From NCBI RefSeq assembly GCF_005503015.1, contig NZ_SCOL01000001.1, forward strand, positions 1,178,001-1,242,000: a DNA stretch of 64,000 nucleotides. The letters are read 5' to 3'. Made by a program: the position numbers and the translations under genes. How positions within the stretch are numbered: the first letter of the stretch is position 1; every line of letters starts with the position of its first letter. The notes under the pieces are model-generated. The model was given only the letters and a program-made list of their open reading frames with translations. It did no database searches and was not told where the DNA came from. The DNA comes from Bacillus sp. E(2018) (GTDB taxonomy: Bacteria > Bacillota > Bacilli > Bacillales > Fictibacillaceae). Below, piece after piece: positions 8,786-17,073 of this stretch.

Positions 8786-9607
8786 TTACTTCCACCACGT
8801 ATCGTGAATAGAAGCTGGATGATTTCTTTTATGCATGGTTTGAAGGAATCTCTTTTCAATCTTTTCTTTAGAATCCAAAGACACTTCTTTGCCCTCCAGA
8901 TAATCATCAATTTCTTCATAAGTAACGCCGAGTGCTGTTTCATCAGGAATCAACGGCTTGTCATCTTCAAGGTCAGCTGTAGGAACTTTTAAATATAGAC
9001 GTTCTTCTGCGCCTAGTTCTTTTAACAGCTCTCTTCCTTGTCTTTTATTTAAGCCATACAACGGAATGATATCACATGCGCCATCGCCATGTTTTGTAAA
9101 GAAGCCCGTTATCGCTTCTGCTGCATGATCTGTACCGATGACCAAACATTGATAAGCGCCTGCAATGTCATATTGTACTTTCATTCTTTCGCGTGCTTTC
9201 GTGTTTCCTTTTAGAAAGTTAGAAAGTTCTTTTTCAGTTGCCTTTGTAAAGGCACTCATTGAAGCATCAACAGCCGGTTTAATATCTACGGTTAAAGATA
9301 CATCTGGCTCGATGAATTTCAATGCACGCTGTGCATCTTCTTCGTCTTTTTGAACACCATATGGAAGCCTAACTGCTACAAACGTATATTTTTCTCCCGT
9401 TTCTTCACTCAGCTCGTTCATAGCGATCTGTGCTAATTTCCCAGCAAGACTCGAGTCTTGTCCACCACTGATTCCGAGAACATACCCTTTTGCACCCGAT
9501 TTTTTTACATAGTCCTTTAAAAATTGAATTCTTGAAATAACCTCTTCTTTCGCGTTAATTTGCGGTTCTACTTTCAACTCTGAAATAATCTGTTTTTGAA
9601 GTTCCAT
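8786..9607 (-). CDS. nadE: Ammonia-dependent NAD synthetase
   Basis: Converts nicotinic acid adenine dinucleotide, ATP and ammonia to NAD+, the last step of NAD synthesis. It is an N-type ATP pyrophosphatase with the PP-loop [13 protein letters not shown] near residue 46. Other NadE motifs are [34 protein letters not shown] and the C-terminal [10 protein letters not shown]. Its 273 residues match B. subtilis NadE. I chose ATG 9607 with AAGGTGG before it; an in-frame GTG at 9646 would add 13 residues not found in homologues. It lies 52 bases downstream of kapB, probably in the same operon. Confidence 0.95.
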   Translation of the reverse strand: MELQKQIISELKVEPQINAKEEVISRIQFLKDYVKKSGAKGYVLGISGGQDSSLAGKLAQIAMNELSEETGEKYTFVAVRLPYGVQKDEEDAQRALKFIEPDVSLTVDIKPAVDASMSAFTKATEKELSNFLKGNTKARERMKVQYDIAGAYQCLVIGTDHAAEAITGFFTKHGDGACDIIPLYGLNKRQGRELLKELGAEERLYLKVPTADLEDDKPLIPDETALGVTYEEIDDYLEGKEVSLDSKEKIEKRFLQTMHKRNHPASIHDTWWK

Positions 9608-9659
9608 TTCTATCGCCACCTTTTGGTCTATATTATCTTTTTCCACTGTCTATCCACTT

Positions 9660-10034
9660 TTAATCAAGTTTATAGTCTTTTTCTAATGAAAATAAACAAT
9701 CCAACGAACGTTTTGCCCATGGGCTAGCGTCCTCTTCTAGCTTCTTTATGTATTGATCCAAGGCTTGTTTTAAAGATTCCTTGTACGGGGGAAGTTCACC
9801 GTCATAGTTTTTTACTGTATGCACAGGCACCCATGTTTTCTCTCCATAACTCAGCGCTCTTCTTTCCTGGAAAAATGGGACTTCTGCTTGTTTAGGATTA
9901 TGAAGATCACCTTGCCAAGGGTGTGTTTTTACTGCAAGCACTTCAAACAACACCATCTGGTTTCGCTCTTCGCCAGCTTTCCCAATATACTGCCCTGTTT
10001 TATAACTCGCGATAACAAGATTCTTGACGTTCAT
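9660..10034 (-). CDS. kapB: Sporulation phosphorelay protein KapB
   Basis: KapB is a small accessory protein required in B. subtilis for signalling by KinB into the Spo0 phosphorelay at the onset of sporulation. This 124-residue protein has the diagnostic KapB stretches YKTGQYIGK, KTHPWQGDLHNPKQAEVPFFQERRALSYGE, and YDGELPPYKESLKQAL (regions at residues about 10, 36-65 and 80-95). The beta-rich fold is known for the family. Its ATG overlaps the upstream gene's stop as ATGA, so translation is probably coupled. A kinB homologue is not in the window. Confidence 0.9.
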   Translation of the reverse strand: MNVKNLVIASYKTGQYIGKAGEERNQMVLFEVLAVKTHPWQGDLHNPKQAEVPFFQERRALSYGEKTWVPVHTVKNYDGELPPYKESLKQALDQYIKKLEEDASPWAKRSLDCLFSLEKDYKLD

Positions 10035-10348
10035 CCTTTTTTTGTCTCCTTCATCGCCTGAATTTCATTGGACACTACAAACGCAAGATCATCGTTACCA
10101 AACATTGATAAAACTTGAAGCACAGTATCATGAGGAATGTGCTCTGCCTCTTCTATTGAAACCGTTTGCTCTAGCATATGCATCACATACTCATTATTCC
10201 TTTGGTCTGGATATGCATTAAGATATACAGCTTTAGGATCGAGCTTATTATTTACACACCATTGAGCGTAGATGATGATCATCATACCTTCATCTTTTTG
10301 ATAATTACTTATCACTTGTTCTGAAATATCATTAGCTTTATTATTCAA
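10031..10348 (-). CDS. Conserved hypothetical protein coupled to kapB
   Basis: A 105-residue, mostly helical, acidic protein that I do not recognise. The segment DEGMMIIIYAQWCVNNKLDPKAVYLNAYP resembles short Bacillus proteins of unknown role. The best start is TTG 10348: GAGGTG lies six bases before it, whereas the upstream GTG at 10369 sits in front of that site and has none of its own. Its stop overlaps the kapB start by four bases (ATGA), so the two proteins are probably made together, which hints at a sporulation-related role but does not prove one. Confidence 0.6.
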   Translation of the reverse strand: MNNKANDISEQVISNYQKDEGMMIIIYAQWCVNNKLDPKAVYLNAYPDQRNNEYVMHMLEQTVSIEEAEHIPHDTVLQVLSMFGNDDLAFVVSNEIQAMKETKKG

Positions 10349-10454
10349 CTCAATCACCTCTTTAAACACTCTTTTATGTCTATTTGCATCCGTTTTGTTT
10401 CCATACTTGATGTAAAAAGTTTCTGCTATATACCGTTAACTTTAAAACAGTAAA

Positions 10455-10486
10455 ATAAAAAAAGCCAGTATTATCACTGGCTTTTT
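10455..10486. terminator. Terminator after trhO
   Basis: GCCAGT / ACTGGC closes a six-base loop and has T-runs on both sides (seven T on the minus strand, five on the plus). It lies just past the trhO stop. Confidence 0.88.
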
Positions 10487-10489
10487 AGC

Positions 10490-11410
10490 TTAAACCGTCT
10501 GTTGTTCTTTTTGTTCTGTCTCGTAGCGGTTACGTGGATGATCTAAACATTCTTTCGAACAAGAACGCTTATGTTTCACTTCACATTCAGGACAGCAAAC
10601 GTGTTGCTTGTTACATTCTGGGTTTGCGCAGTTCACATAACGATCTTCAGTTTTTCCGCAATAATAACATGTAGCGATTACTACATCTTCCTCTGTACGG
10701 TTAACGGGAACGGAGATACGTTCATCAAACACGTAAAGTTTACCATCCCAAAGCTTCCCTTGAACTTCATCGTCTTTACCGTACGTTACGATTCCGCCTT
10801 CAAGCTGTGATACATCTTGAAATCCTTCTTGAAGAAGAAAGCCTGAGAACTTTTCACAGCGGATACCGCCTGTACAGTAAGTTAAAACTTTTTTATCTTT
10901 AAACTGGCTGATATTTTCGCGTACCCATTTTGGAAAGTCTCTAGATGCTTTTACATCTGGACGGATCGCACCGCGAAAATGACCGATCTCATACTCATAG
11001 TCGTTACGTCCATCTATCACGATTACATCTTCATCTTGCAGCGCTTCGTAAAATTCTTTTGGAGATAAACGTTTACCTGACAATTGGTTCGGATCAACAT
11101 CATCTTCAAAACGCCACGTTACGAGTTCTTTTTTATGACGAACAAACATCTTTTTAAATGTATGTTCTTCAACCTCATCTATTTTAAAAACAATATCTTC
11201 AAATCGCGGATCTGCTTTTAAATGATCCATGTAGATTTGAGTCTGTTCATACGTTCCTGACACGGTTCCATTGATTCCCTCAGGAGCAACGATTATTCTT
11301 CCTAAAAGACCTAAATCTTTACAAAACTTAAGATGCTCGTCTTTGTAGCTCTCTGGATCATCGATCGGAACATACTTATAATACAATAGTACTCTCATTT
11401 TTTCTGACAC
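10490..11410 (-). CDS. trhO: tRNA uridine-34 hydroxylase, rhodanese family (UPF0176)
   Basis: Members of this family (TrhO/YceA; B. subtilis YbfQ) carry out oxygen-dependent hydroxylation of wobble U34, which leads to 5-methoxyuridine in Bacillus tRNAs. The N-terminal domain (residues 1-95) has [12 protein letters not shown] rhodanese domain (about 120-215) carries the active-site loop [13 protein letters not shown] with Cys179. The C-terminus holds a cysteine-rich cluster ([23 protein letters not shown]) likely to bind zinc. At 306 residues it is slightly short but complete. The start is GTG 11410 after GGTGATTAATT. Confidence 0.9.
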   Translation of the reverse strand: MSEKMRVLLYYKYVPIDDPESYKDEHLKFCKDLGLLGRIIVAPEGINGTVSGTYEQTQIYMDHLKADPRFEDIVFKIDEVEEHTFKKMFVRHKKELVTWRFEDDVDPNQLSGKRLSPKEFYEALQDEDVIVIDGRNDYEYEIGHFRGAIRPDVKASRDFPKWVRENISQFKDKKVLTYCTGGIRCEKFSGFLLQEGFQDVSQLEGGIVTYGKDDEVQGKLWDGKLYVFDERISVPVNRTEEDVVIATCYYCGKTEDRYVNCANPECNKQHVCCPECEVKHKRSCSKECLDHPRNRYETEQKEQQTV

Positions 11411-11457
11411 AATTAATCACCAACCTGCAACGTTAGTTTATTTTTGTGACGCCAAAT

Positions 11458-11493
11458 AAAAAACCACCGGTCCCAATTGCCTTCCCCGTGGTG
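11458..11493 (-). terminator. Probable terminator after tRNA-Arg
   Basis: On the minus strand downstream of the tRNA, ACCAC pairs with GTGGT, with further GC pairing inside, and is followed by six T. An alternative pairing uses two ACCGGT blocks. The hairpin is imperfect. Confidence 0.5.
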
Positions 11494-11534
11494 AGTACCG
11501 GTCTAACCGATATTCTTAGTTATTCAATTGGAAG

Positions 11535-11609
11535 TGGCGCGCCCACCAGGATTCGAACCCAGAATACGAGAGCCGAAATCTCGTGTGATATCCATTTCAC
11601 TATAGGCGC
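11535..11609 (-). tRNA. tRNA-Arg (anticodon UCG)
   Basis: The 75-nt cloverleaf includes an encoded 3' CCA. Acceptor stem GCGCCTA / TGGGCGC with discriminator G; D arm GTGA-AATGGATA-TCAC; anticodon stem CGAGA/TCTCG around loop TTTCGGC, giving anticodon UCG; T arm CTGGG-TTCGAAT-CCTGG with two G-U pairs. A20 in the D loop and the GCGCC start fit arginine identity. It is a lone tRNA gene, not part of a cluster. Confidence 0.93.
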
Positions 11610-11688
11610 TAATTACGTCACGATTAATATCATAAGCTTTTTTTGAGAATAATACAAGTATTATTTACATGAACTCTACAAGAAACCC

Positions 11689-12063
11689 TTAATTTACCAA
11701 ATGGAGTGAATCTGGCTTTTCTTCAACACTCTGATATATCGTGATGACTGGTTCTTCTGGATGCCATTTGAATACACCTTTTTCTCCATTTAAGATAGCT
11801 GGAAAATGGAGTGTCGATGAGAATGCATCTTCAAACCAAACACCATGAGACAAGATATTTGAAATAAACATTTCAGCTTCAAGTTCCATAAATTGAATTC
11901 TTTTTTCCCAGGCAGCTTTTTCTTCAGCATTTAATTGAGGCTCGACCTGCTGAAAAGATTCATACCACAAGTCAAACTCTCTTTGTAGATTATGTAGAGA
12001 ATCAAATTCTTTTGAGAGGACCGGAAGCAATTGGTTGGCTTCTTCTAATGTATAACGCTTCAT
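11689..12063 (-). CDS. DUF2203 family protein
   Basis: A 124-residue protein of the DUF2203 family, unknown function. It shows the family signature YTLEEANQLLPVL at the N-terminus, a long amphipathic helical middle, a GVWFED motif, and the C-terminal FPAILNGEKGVFKWHPEEP segment, where other members have DFPA...CWxxGEPE. ATG 12063 lies nine bases after AAGGAGA; an ATG six codons upstream overlaps that site. No operon partner is evident, as the next gene upstream has its own terminator. Confidence 0.78.
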   Translation of the reverse strand: MKRYTLEEANQLLPVLSKEFDSLHNLQREFDLWYESFQQVEPQLNAEEKAAWEKRIQFMELEAEMFISNILSHGVWFEDAFSSTLHFPAILNGEKGVFKWHPEEPVITIYQSVEEKPDSLHLVN

Positions 12064-12135
12064 TACATCGTTCTCCTTCATCTTCTTGTACGTATTATAT
12101 CAAATGATAAATACTTTGCACACAAAAATGACAAG

Positions 12136-12164
12136 AAGAAAACCTTTTGGATCACCAAAAGGTT
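12136..12164 (-). terminator. Terminator overlapping the stop of the 94-residue gene
   Basis: AACCTTTTGG-ATCA-CCAAAAGGTT is a perfect 10-bp stem with a tetraloop, followed on the minus strand by TTTTCTTCTT. The stem includes part of the upstream stop codon. Confidence 0.85.
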
Positions 12165-12447
12165 AAATGGTAAGACATATTTCTTTCTTTGGATTCTTTA
12201 AGTCTAAGTAAAAATCCCTAACTGTTTCATCTTCAAGAAGTTCTGGAAAATCTCTTCTATATTCTGAACTGATTAAGATTTGCTCCACTAGATCTACAGA
12301 TCCTCTTCTTAACAGAAGCCTTAACGTCAACCATTTATCCCGTTTTGATTTAAGATGAAACTTTGTAATAAACAACATGATTCTATCATCGCTTGAGAAC
12401 GTTTTTTCCTTTTCTTTTCGTAAATTAATTTGAGATACCGTTTTCAT
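12163..12447 (-). CDS. Hypothetical protein
   Basis: A 94-residue, basic, leucine-rich protein that I do not recognise. It has no signal peptide or membrane segment. It is mostly charged helices (KRDKWLTLRLLLRRGSVDLVEQILISSEYRRDFPELLEDE), a pattern like a small helical adaptor. ATG 12447 is preceded by GGGAGG at nine bases; a GTG three codons upstream overlaps the spacer. The stop lies inside a strong terminator hairpin, supporting an independent unit. Confidence 0.58.
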   Translation of the reverse strand: MKTVSQINLRKEKEKTFSSDDRIMLFITKFHLKSKRDKWLTLRLLLRRGSVDLVEQILISSEYRRDFPELLEDETVRDFYLDLKNPKKEICLTI

Positions 12448-12634
12448 AGAGAACACCCTCCCTTTAATTTGCGAGCTCTTAATACCATTATTATTCAGTT
12501 TTTTCTGAAATATACTTGTCCATTCTAGAAATCTAGTTTTTTTGGACGGGTATTAATAGAAAAGCCAGCATTTGCCTCATCAATCTTAATTTGATTAAAT
12601 ATGTTTATAAGCAATTAACTAGGAGCTGTGTTTA

Positions 12635-13375
12635 ATGAAAAAACATCAAAATGAAATCGTACTCGGCAATTTCCATTCGATCTTGTCTGAATCTGAAACG
12701 TGGAGGATCGGAGGTTTCCCTCTTCCAGATGGATCCTTCCATGAATTTAGAGAACCTGAAGCAGTTGTTATCGTTCGTAATGACGAGCTGTATGTTAGAG
12801 TTAATCCTTTCACTAAATCCCACCCTTCTGTTCAGTTCTTAGATAACGCAAAACACATGTATTATTCAAATGAACCGATCCAAGTGCCACAAGACGGAAC
12901 AATTTCTTTTCAATGGAAAATGCGTTCACGTCCGATCGGAACGAATGCGAATGATCTGTATGATGGTTTTGTTTCTGTAAACTTGTTAGACTTCACTACA
13001 GGAGCAGCACTTGATTTCTTTGCAGGTAACGATCAATACGCAAGCGTCTATGCTGTACTGCCATTTCCGGGAGTCTCCGTACCTGAAACAGATAAAACCA
13101 GATACTTTTGTATATTTAAAGAAGAGCAAGCGTTCAATCACAGAGAATGGAACGAGTATGAGATTTCCTATAACCGATCAGCTGATGAAGTGAATTTCTT
13201 AGTGAACGGAAATGTCGTTCGAACAGAAACAGATGTGCCGATAAAATTTAATGAGTTTACAGTAGCATTAGGACTTATGACTGAGAAAGACTTATCACCT
13301 GAAGGAAGTACCTCACTTCATGGTCAAGGTATAATCGGTGAGTGGTCTCCAATGAAAGTATTATTAAGTGAATAG
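12635..13375 (+). CDS. Hypothetical beta-rich protein, possibly concanavalin-like
   Basis: A 246-residue soluble protein without signal peptide. The pattern of alternating strands, with FREPEAVVIVRNDELYVRVNPFTKSH early, DGTISFQWKMRSR in the middle and REWNEYEISYNRSADEVNFLVNGNVVRTE later, resembles a jelly-roll lectin/glycosidase fold in which a trailing WNxYxI...FxVNG motif is common. No catalytic acids can be assigned. I cannot name a family with confidence. ATG 12635 follows AGGAGC at nine bases. It is followed by a terminator at 13399-13432. Confidence 0.62.
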   Translation: MKKHQNEIVLGNFHSILSESETWRIGGFPLPDGSFHEFREPEAVVIVRNDELYVRVNPFTKSHPSVQFLDNAKHMYYSNEPIQVPQDGTISFQWKMRSRPIGTNANDLYDGFVSVNLLDFTTGAALDFFAGNDQYASVYAVLPFPGVSVPETDKTRYFCIFKEEQAFNHREWNEYEISYNRSADEVNFLVNGNVVRTETDVPIKFNEFTVALGLMTEKDLSPEGSTSLHGQGIIGEWSPMKVLLSE

Positions 13376-13398
13376 GACAAGAATCGGCTTAAACCCTT

Positions 13399-13432
13399 AA
13401 AGGTCTGCATGAAGCGGGCCTTTTTTTATTTA
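13399..13432 (+). terminator. Terminator after the beta-rich gene
   Basis: AAAGGTC pairs with GGGCCTTT (one G-T) around a loop of about a dozen bases, followed by seven T on the plus strand. Confidence 0.75.
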
Positions 13433-13514
13433 TTCTATAAATACTTTGAAAATTCCTTTTTTTGCGACAGTTTTATATAATAAGTAGTGAGTAATTAAGG
13501 GAGGAAACGGCAAA

Positions 13515-14969
13515 ATGACACAAAATATTGTGTTGGATTTGAATGAGGTCACTTTAGAAAAGGTACAGCATTATTTTGAGCAGGGTGATTTAACATCTGT
13601 TGAACTTGTGTCGTTTTATTTAGATCGCATCTCTACATACGATAAACAAGGACCTATGATCAACTCCGTGTTAGAAATCAACCCCGATGCTTTGTTCATT
13701 GCAAAAAGTCTGGATTTTGAAAGACAAAACGGAAAAGTTCGAGGACCTTTACACGGTGTACCCGTCATCATTAAAGATAATATCGACACATGTGATCAGA
13801 TGCATACGAGTGCAGGTTCTTTGGCTTTAGAGAACCATTATGCCAAAACGGATGCTTTTCTCGTAAAAAAATTAAGAGAAGCTGGTGCAGTCATCATTGG
13901 AAAAGCAAATATGACCGAATGGGCTAACTTCATGGCATATGAAATGCCAAACGGTTTTAGTTCACGAGGAGGTCAAGTGTTAAATCCATACGGACCAGGA
14001 GTTTTGGATGTGAGTGGGTCTAGTTCCGGTTCCGCCGCTGCTGTAGCAAGTAACTTTGCGGCTCTTAGCATAGGAACTGAAACCTCAGGCTCCATCCTAT
14101 GTCCCGCTGGAAATAATAATATCGTAGGGATTAAGCCGACTGTTGGATTGGTTTCTCGATCAGGTATTATTCCGATTTCAATCAGTCAAGACACCGCGGG
14201 TCCAATGGCTCGCAATGTTAAAGATGCTGCGATTCTCCTTGAAGCTATACAGGGGAATGATCCACTAGATGCTGCAACATTATCCGCTCCACAGCATTCG
14301 AACTATATAGAAGGGCTAGAACAAGCCTCTTTAAAAGGAAAACGATTTGGTGTAGCTTACGAATTTTGCATAGAGAATTTAAATTCTACACAAAAGTCAG
14401 TCTTCGATGAAGCATTAAAGCTCATTGAGGATGAAGGCGGAGAAATCATTCGATTAGACCAGATTTCACCTTTAGAGAATATTGAATCAGATTATAAGGT
14501 CCTCTTACATGAATTCAAGTCTGGTCTTAATCATTATTTAAGTTCTGTTTCACCAGAGCTTAAGATCTCCTCTTTATCTGATGTTATCTATTTTAATACA
14601 CAGAATAAGGAAAGATGCTTGAAACACAACCAAGAGTTGTTGATAGAAAGTAATGCGACTGATGGAACATTAACGAGTCCTGACTATCTAATAGCTAGAA
14701 TGAAGGATCTAGAAATGACACAAAACAAAGGAATAGATCTTGTCATTAAGGAACATAACTTGACTGCTCTCATCAGTCCTAACGATATATGGTACGGCAT
14801 TCCTGCCAAAGCAGGATATCCTTCCATCTCCGTTCCTTCTGGGTTTGATGATGACGGGATGCCGCTAAGTGTTATTTTCACTGGGGAAGCATACTCCGAG
14901 AAAAAATTGATTCATATCGCTTATGTCTTTGAACAGATTTCTAACAAGAGAGTTCCTGTAGTATTTTAA
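13515..14969 (+). CDS. Amidase signature (AS) family amidohydrolase
   Basis: A 484-residue cytosolic serine amidase. The Ser-cisSer-Lys triad is visible: Lys87 in GVPVIIKDNID, the cis-Ser in the VSGSSSGSAAA loop (about Ser169) and nucleophile Ser193 in TETSGSILCP. The usual GGS of the nucleophile loop is SGS here, and the usual GSSGG is SSSGS, modest departures also seen in Bacillus peptide-amidase relatives. The absence of gatB/gatC neighbours argues against GatA. The amide substrate is unknown. ATG 13515 follows GGGAGGAAAC. The gene stands alone with its own terminator. Confidence 0.9.
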   Translation: MTQNIVLDLNEVTLEKVQHYFEQGDLTSVELVSFYLDRISTYDKQGPMINSVLEINPDALFIAKSLDFERQNGKVRGPLHGVPVIIKDNIDTCDQMHTSAGSLALENHYAKTDAFLVKKLREAGAVIIGKANMTEWANFMAYEMPNGFSSRGGQVLNPYGPGVLDVSGSSSGSAAAVASNFAALSIGTETSGSILCPAGNNNIVGIKPTVGLVSRSGIIPISISQDTAGPMARNVKDAAILLEAIQGNDPLDAATLSAPQHSNYIEGLEQASLKGKRFGVAYEFCIENLNSTQKSVFDEALKLIEDEGGEIIRLDQISPLENIESDYKVLLHEFKSGLNHYLSSVSPELKISSLSDVIYFNTQNKERCLKHNQELLIESNATDGTLTSPDYLIARMKDLEMTQNKGIDLVIKEHNLTALISPNDIWYGIPAKAGYPSISVPSGFDDDGMPLSVIFTGEAYSEKKLIHIAYVFEQISNKRVPVVF

Positions 14970-15024
14970 TAGAACTTATTTAAATTTGTTCCATACACTC
15001 GCTTTCCCCTGGGGAAAAATACAA

Positions 15025-15058
15025 AGGATGAGCCTTCATGTTGAGGCTCATCCTTCAA
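15025..15058 (+). terminator. Hairpin after the amidase gene
   Basis: AGGATGAGCCT pairs with AGGCTCATCCT around an eight-base loop. The following T-run is short (TTC), so termination may be weak in either direction. Confidence 0.6.
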
Positions 15059-15098
15059 TATATTGTTCCTTTGTTATCAGTTATAGCCATACATAATG

Positions 15099-16121
15099 TT
15101 ATCCTACTACTCGTCTTAATGCAGAAATTGCATGATCAATATCTTCATCATTAACATCATAATGCGTTGTTAATCGAATCTGACCTTCACCAAAGGATAC
15201 GGCAAGAACTCCCTCTTGCTTTAGCCTTTCTAAAAATTCATCATTCTTCTGTTTTGTTTTTTCAATGTTCATGATTACAATATTTGTATCTGGTTTATTG
15301 ACTAGTACTAAACTTTTCATATCTTCAATGGCATCTGCTAACTTTTGTGCTTTATGATGATCTTCAGCTAATCGGTCGACCATCTTTGTTAATGAGATGA
15401 TACCACTCGCTGCTAAAAATCCTGCTTGTCTCATTCCTCCGCCAAGACGTTTTCTCCACTTACGAGCTTTTTGGATAAATTTCCGGTCTCCTGCAAGAAT
15501 AGAACCCACAGGTGAGCCTAATCCTTTTGATAAACAGATTTGTACAGAATCACAATATTGGGTATAGTCCTTTACATTCTTGTCCGTCGCTACCGCTGCA
15601 TTAAAAAGCCTCGCTCCATCGATATGTACGGGTACTCCTGCCTCTTTTGCCACCTCATATATCTGACTCATGTTTTCTAATGAAACGACAGATCCTCCTG
15701 AACGGTTATGTGTATTCTCAAGACAGATTAACGTTGTATCTGGAAAATGTATATCTTCAGAACGAATCGCTTGTTTGACTAAAAGAGGATCCATCTCTCC
15801 TCGGACTCCGTCAATCACTCTTGGCTGAACCCCTGCTAATGCAGATATCGCAGCTCCTTCATAAAAGAAGATATGAGATTCTGATTCAACGATGATCTCA
15901 TCACCAGGTGAACATTGAGCCAATACCGCTAATTGATTTCCTTGTGTACCGCTCGTTACAAACAAAGCTGCCTCTTTTCCAGTTATCTCAGCAGCTAACT
16001 TTTCGAGTTTATTTATTGTTGGATCCTCTCCATATACGTCATCACCAACAGTAGCATAATAGATGGCTTCTCTCATTTCTTTAGTAGGTTGCGTTAGCGT
16101 ATCACTTCTAAGATCGATCAT
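15099..16121 (-). CDS. ltaE: Low-specificity L-threonine aldolase
   Basis: A PLP fold type I enzyme that cleaves L-threonine or L-allo-threonine to glycine and acetaldehyde. The 340 residues match the family. N-terminal IDLRSDTLTQPT and VGDDVYGEDP are diagnostic; VHIDGARLFNAAVA contains the PLP-binding Asp168, and ICLSKGLGSPVGS contains the Schiff-base Lys199. His84 in the ESESHIFFYE stretch stacks on the cofactor in this family. ATG 16121 follows GAGGTGAAAC. It lies 35 bases after the methyltransferase at 16157 and is probably cotranscribed. Confidence 0.93.
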   Translation of the reverse strand: MIDLRSDTLTQPTKEMREAIYYATVGDDVYGEDPTINKLEKLAAEITGKEAALFVTSGTQGNQLAVLAQCSPGDEIIVESESHIFFYEGAAISALAGVQPRVIDGVRGEMDPLLVKQAIRSEDIHFPDTTLICLENTHNRSGGSVVSLENMSQIYEVAKEAGVPVHIDGARLFNAAVATDKNVKDYTQYCDSVQICLSKGLGSPVGSILAGDRKFIQKARKWRKRLGGGMRQAGFLAASGIISLTKMVDRLAEDHHKAQKLADAIEDMKSLVLVNKPDTNIVIMNIEKTKQKNDEFLERLKQEGVLAVSFGEGQIRLTTHYDVNDEDIDHAISALRRVVG

Positions 16122-16156
16122 GTTTCACCTCATCCGATTTTTTCTTTCATAGTCTT

Positions 16157-16927
16157 TTAGTTATCCTCAATTACACCATATAGAAAACTGGCGTTTCGTT
16201 TTATAACGGAAAAGCCTAATTCATTAAACTTTGTACTCGCTTTGTTATCTTTCATCACCACTCGTTTTGAAGCTACTCTCTTGGCTTCTTTAATGGTTGC
16301 GTCTGTAAGTTCACTATAGTCGGCACTGCTCTTTAACCCTTGAATGCCTGGGGATGAGATCGTTGATTCGAACATCGGATCAAAATAAACCACATCAAAG
16401 CTGTTTTCGGGCTGTTTTTTTAGAAATTCATAGTGATTTTCATGTACCACTTCAATCCTTCTCATTGCTTTATTCATCTCTTCAGAGTTTGATTCCCATA
16501 CTTGAAGACCGCTTTTCACGACGAATGAGATGGCTCTGCTGCTCTCTACTCCAACTACAGCTCCTGAGCTGCCTGCTACTAAGCTCGCAACGATCGCATC
16601 CGAGGCTAGACCTAGTGTACAATCTAAAATCTTCATCCCCTCTTTGAGCTGAGTCGCTTCAATAAAAGCATCTTTTTCTCCTCGAAGAATCTGTTTAACA
16701 CGAAACATAGAAGAATTGGGATGAAAAAAGAACGGTGTACTTTCGTCTTTTGGATGATAAGAGATTTTGTCCACTCCGATCATGAGAACGTGGTCATTAT
16801 AAGTACGCATCATCGAAGAAATGGAACGGCTCTCTCTATCCACAAAAGTACCGTCGATCGAGACGGCAACTTCTTGTGCTTTGTTTCTTAATCGTGCTGC
16901 ATTCTTTCCAGCTGTCGTAATGATCAT
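16157..16927 (-). CDS. SAM-dependent methyltransferase, RsmJ/YpiP-like
   Basis: A 256-residue class I methyltransferase resembling B. subtilis YpiP and the RsmJ family, which methylates 16S rRNA. The SAM-binding motif LDCTLGLASDAIVAS lies near residue 103, an acidic motif II VVGVESS follows, and the catalytic-type motif VYFDPMFE near residue 187 matches the DPMFP-like motif of RsmJ. The target base is not provable from sequence. ATG 16927 is chosen because AGGTGA is six bases upstream; the in-frame GTG at 16936 lies inside that site. It is upstream of ltaE in a likely operon. Confidence 0.82.
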   Translation of the reverse strand: MIITTAGKNAARLRNKAQEVAVSIDGTFVDRESRSISSMMRTYNDHVLMIGVDKISYHPKDESTPFFFHPNSSMFRVKQILRGEKDAFIEATQLKEGMKILDCTLGLASDAIVASLVAGSSGAVVGVESSRAISFVVKSGLQVWESNSEEMNKAMRRIEVVHENHYEFLKKQPENSFDVVYFDPMFESTISSPGIQGLKSSADYSELTDATIKEAKRVASKRVVMKDNKASTKFNELGFSVIKRNASFLYGVIEDN

Positions 16928-17073
16928 TGTTTTCACCTGTCTGTTTTAATTATGTACGATTCCTATAATTCCTTGGTCTCCTAAAAACCTGCAAGTGGAA
17001 TCACGTATTATTTGCATATCTCATGGAACAAACCTAAAATATGGGAAGATAGAAGTATGAGGAGGCTCCAAAA

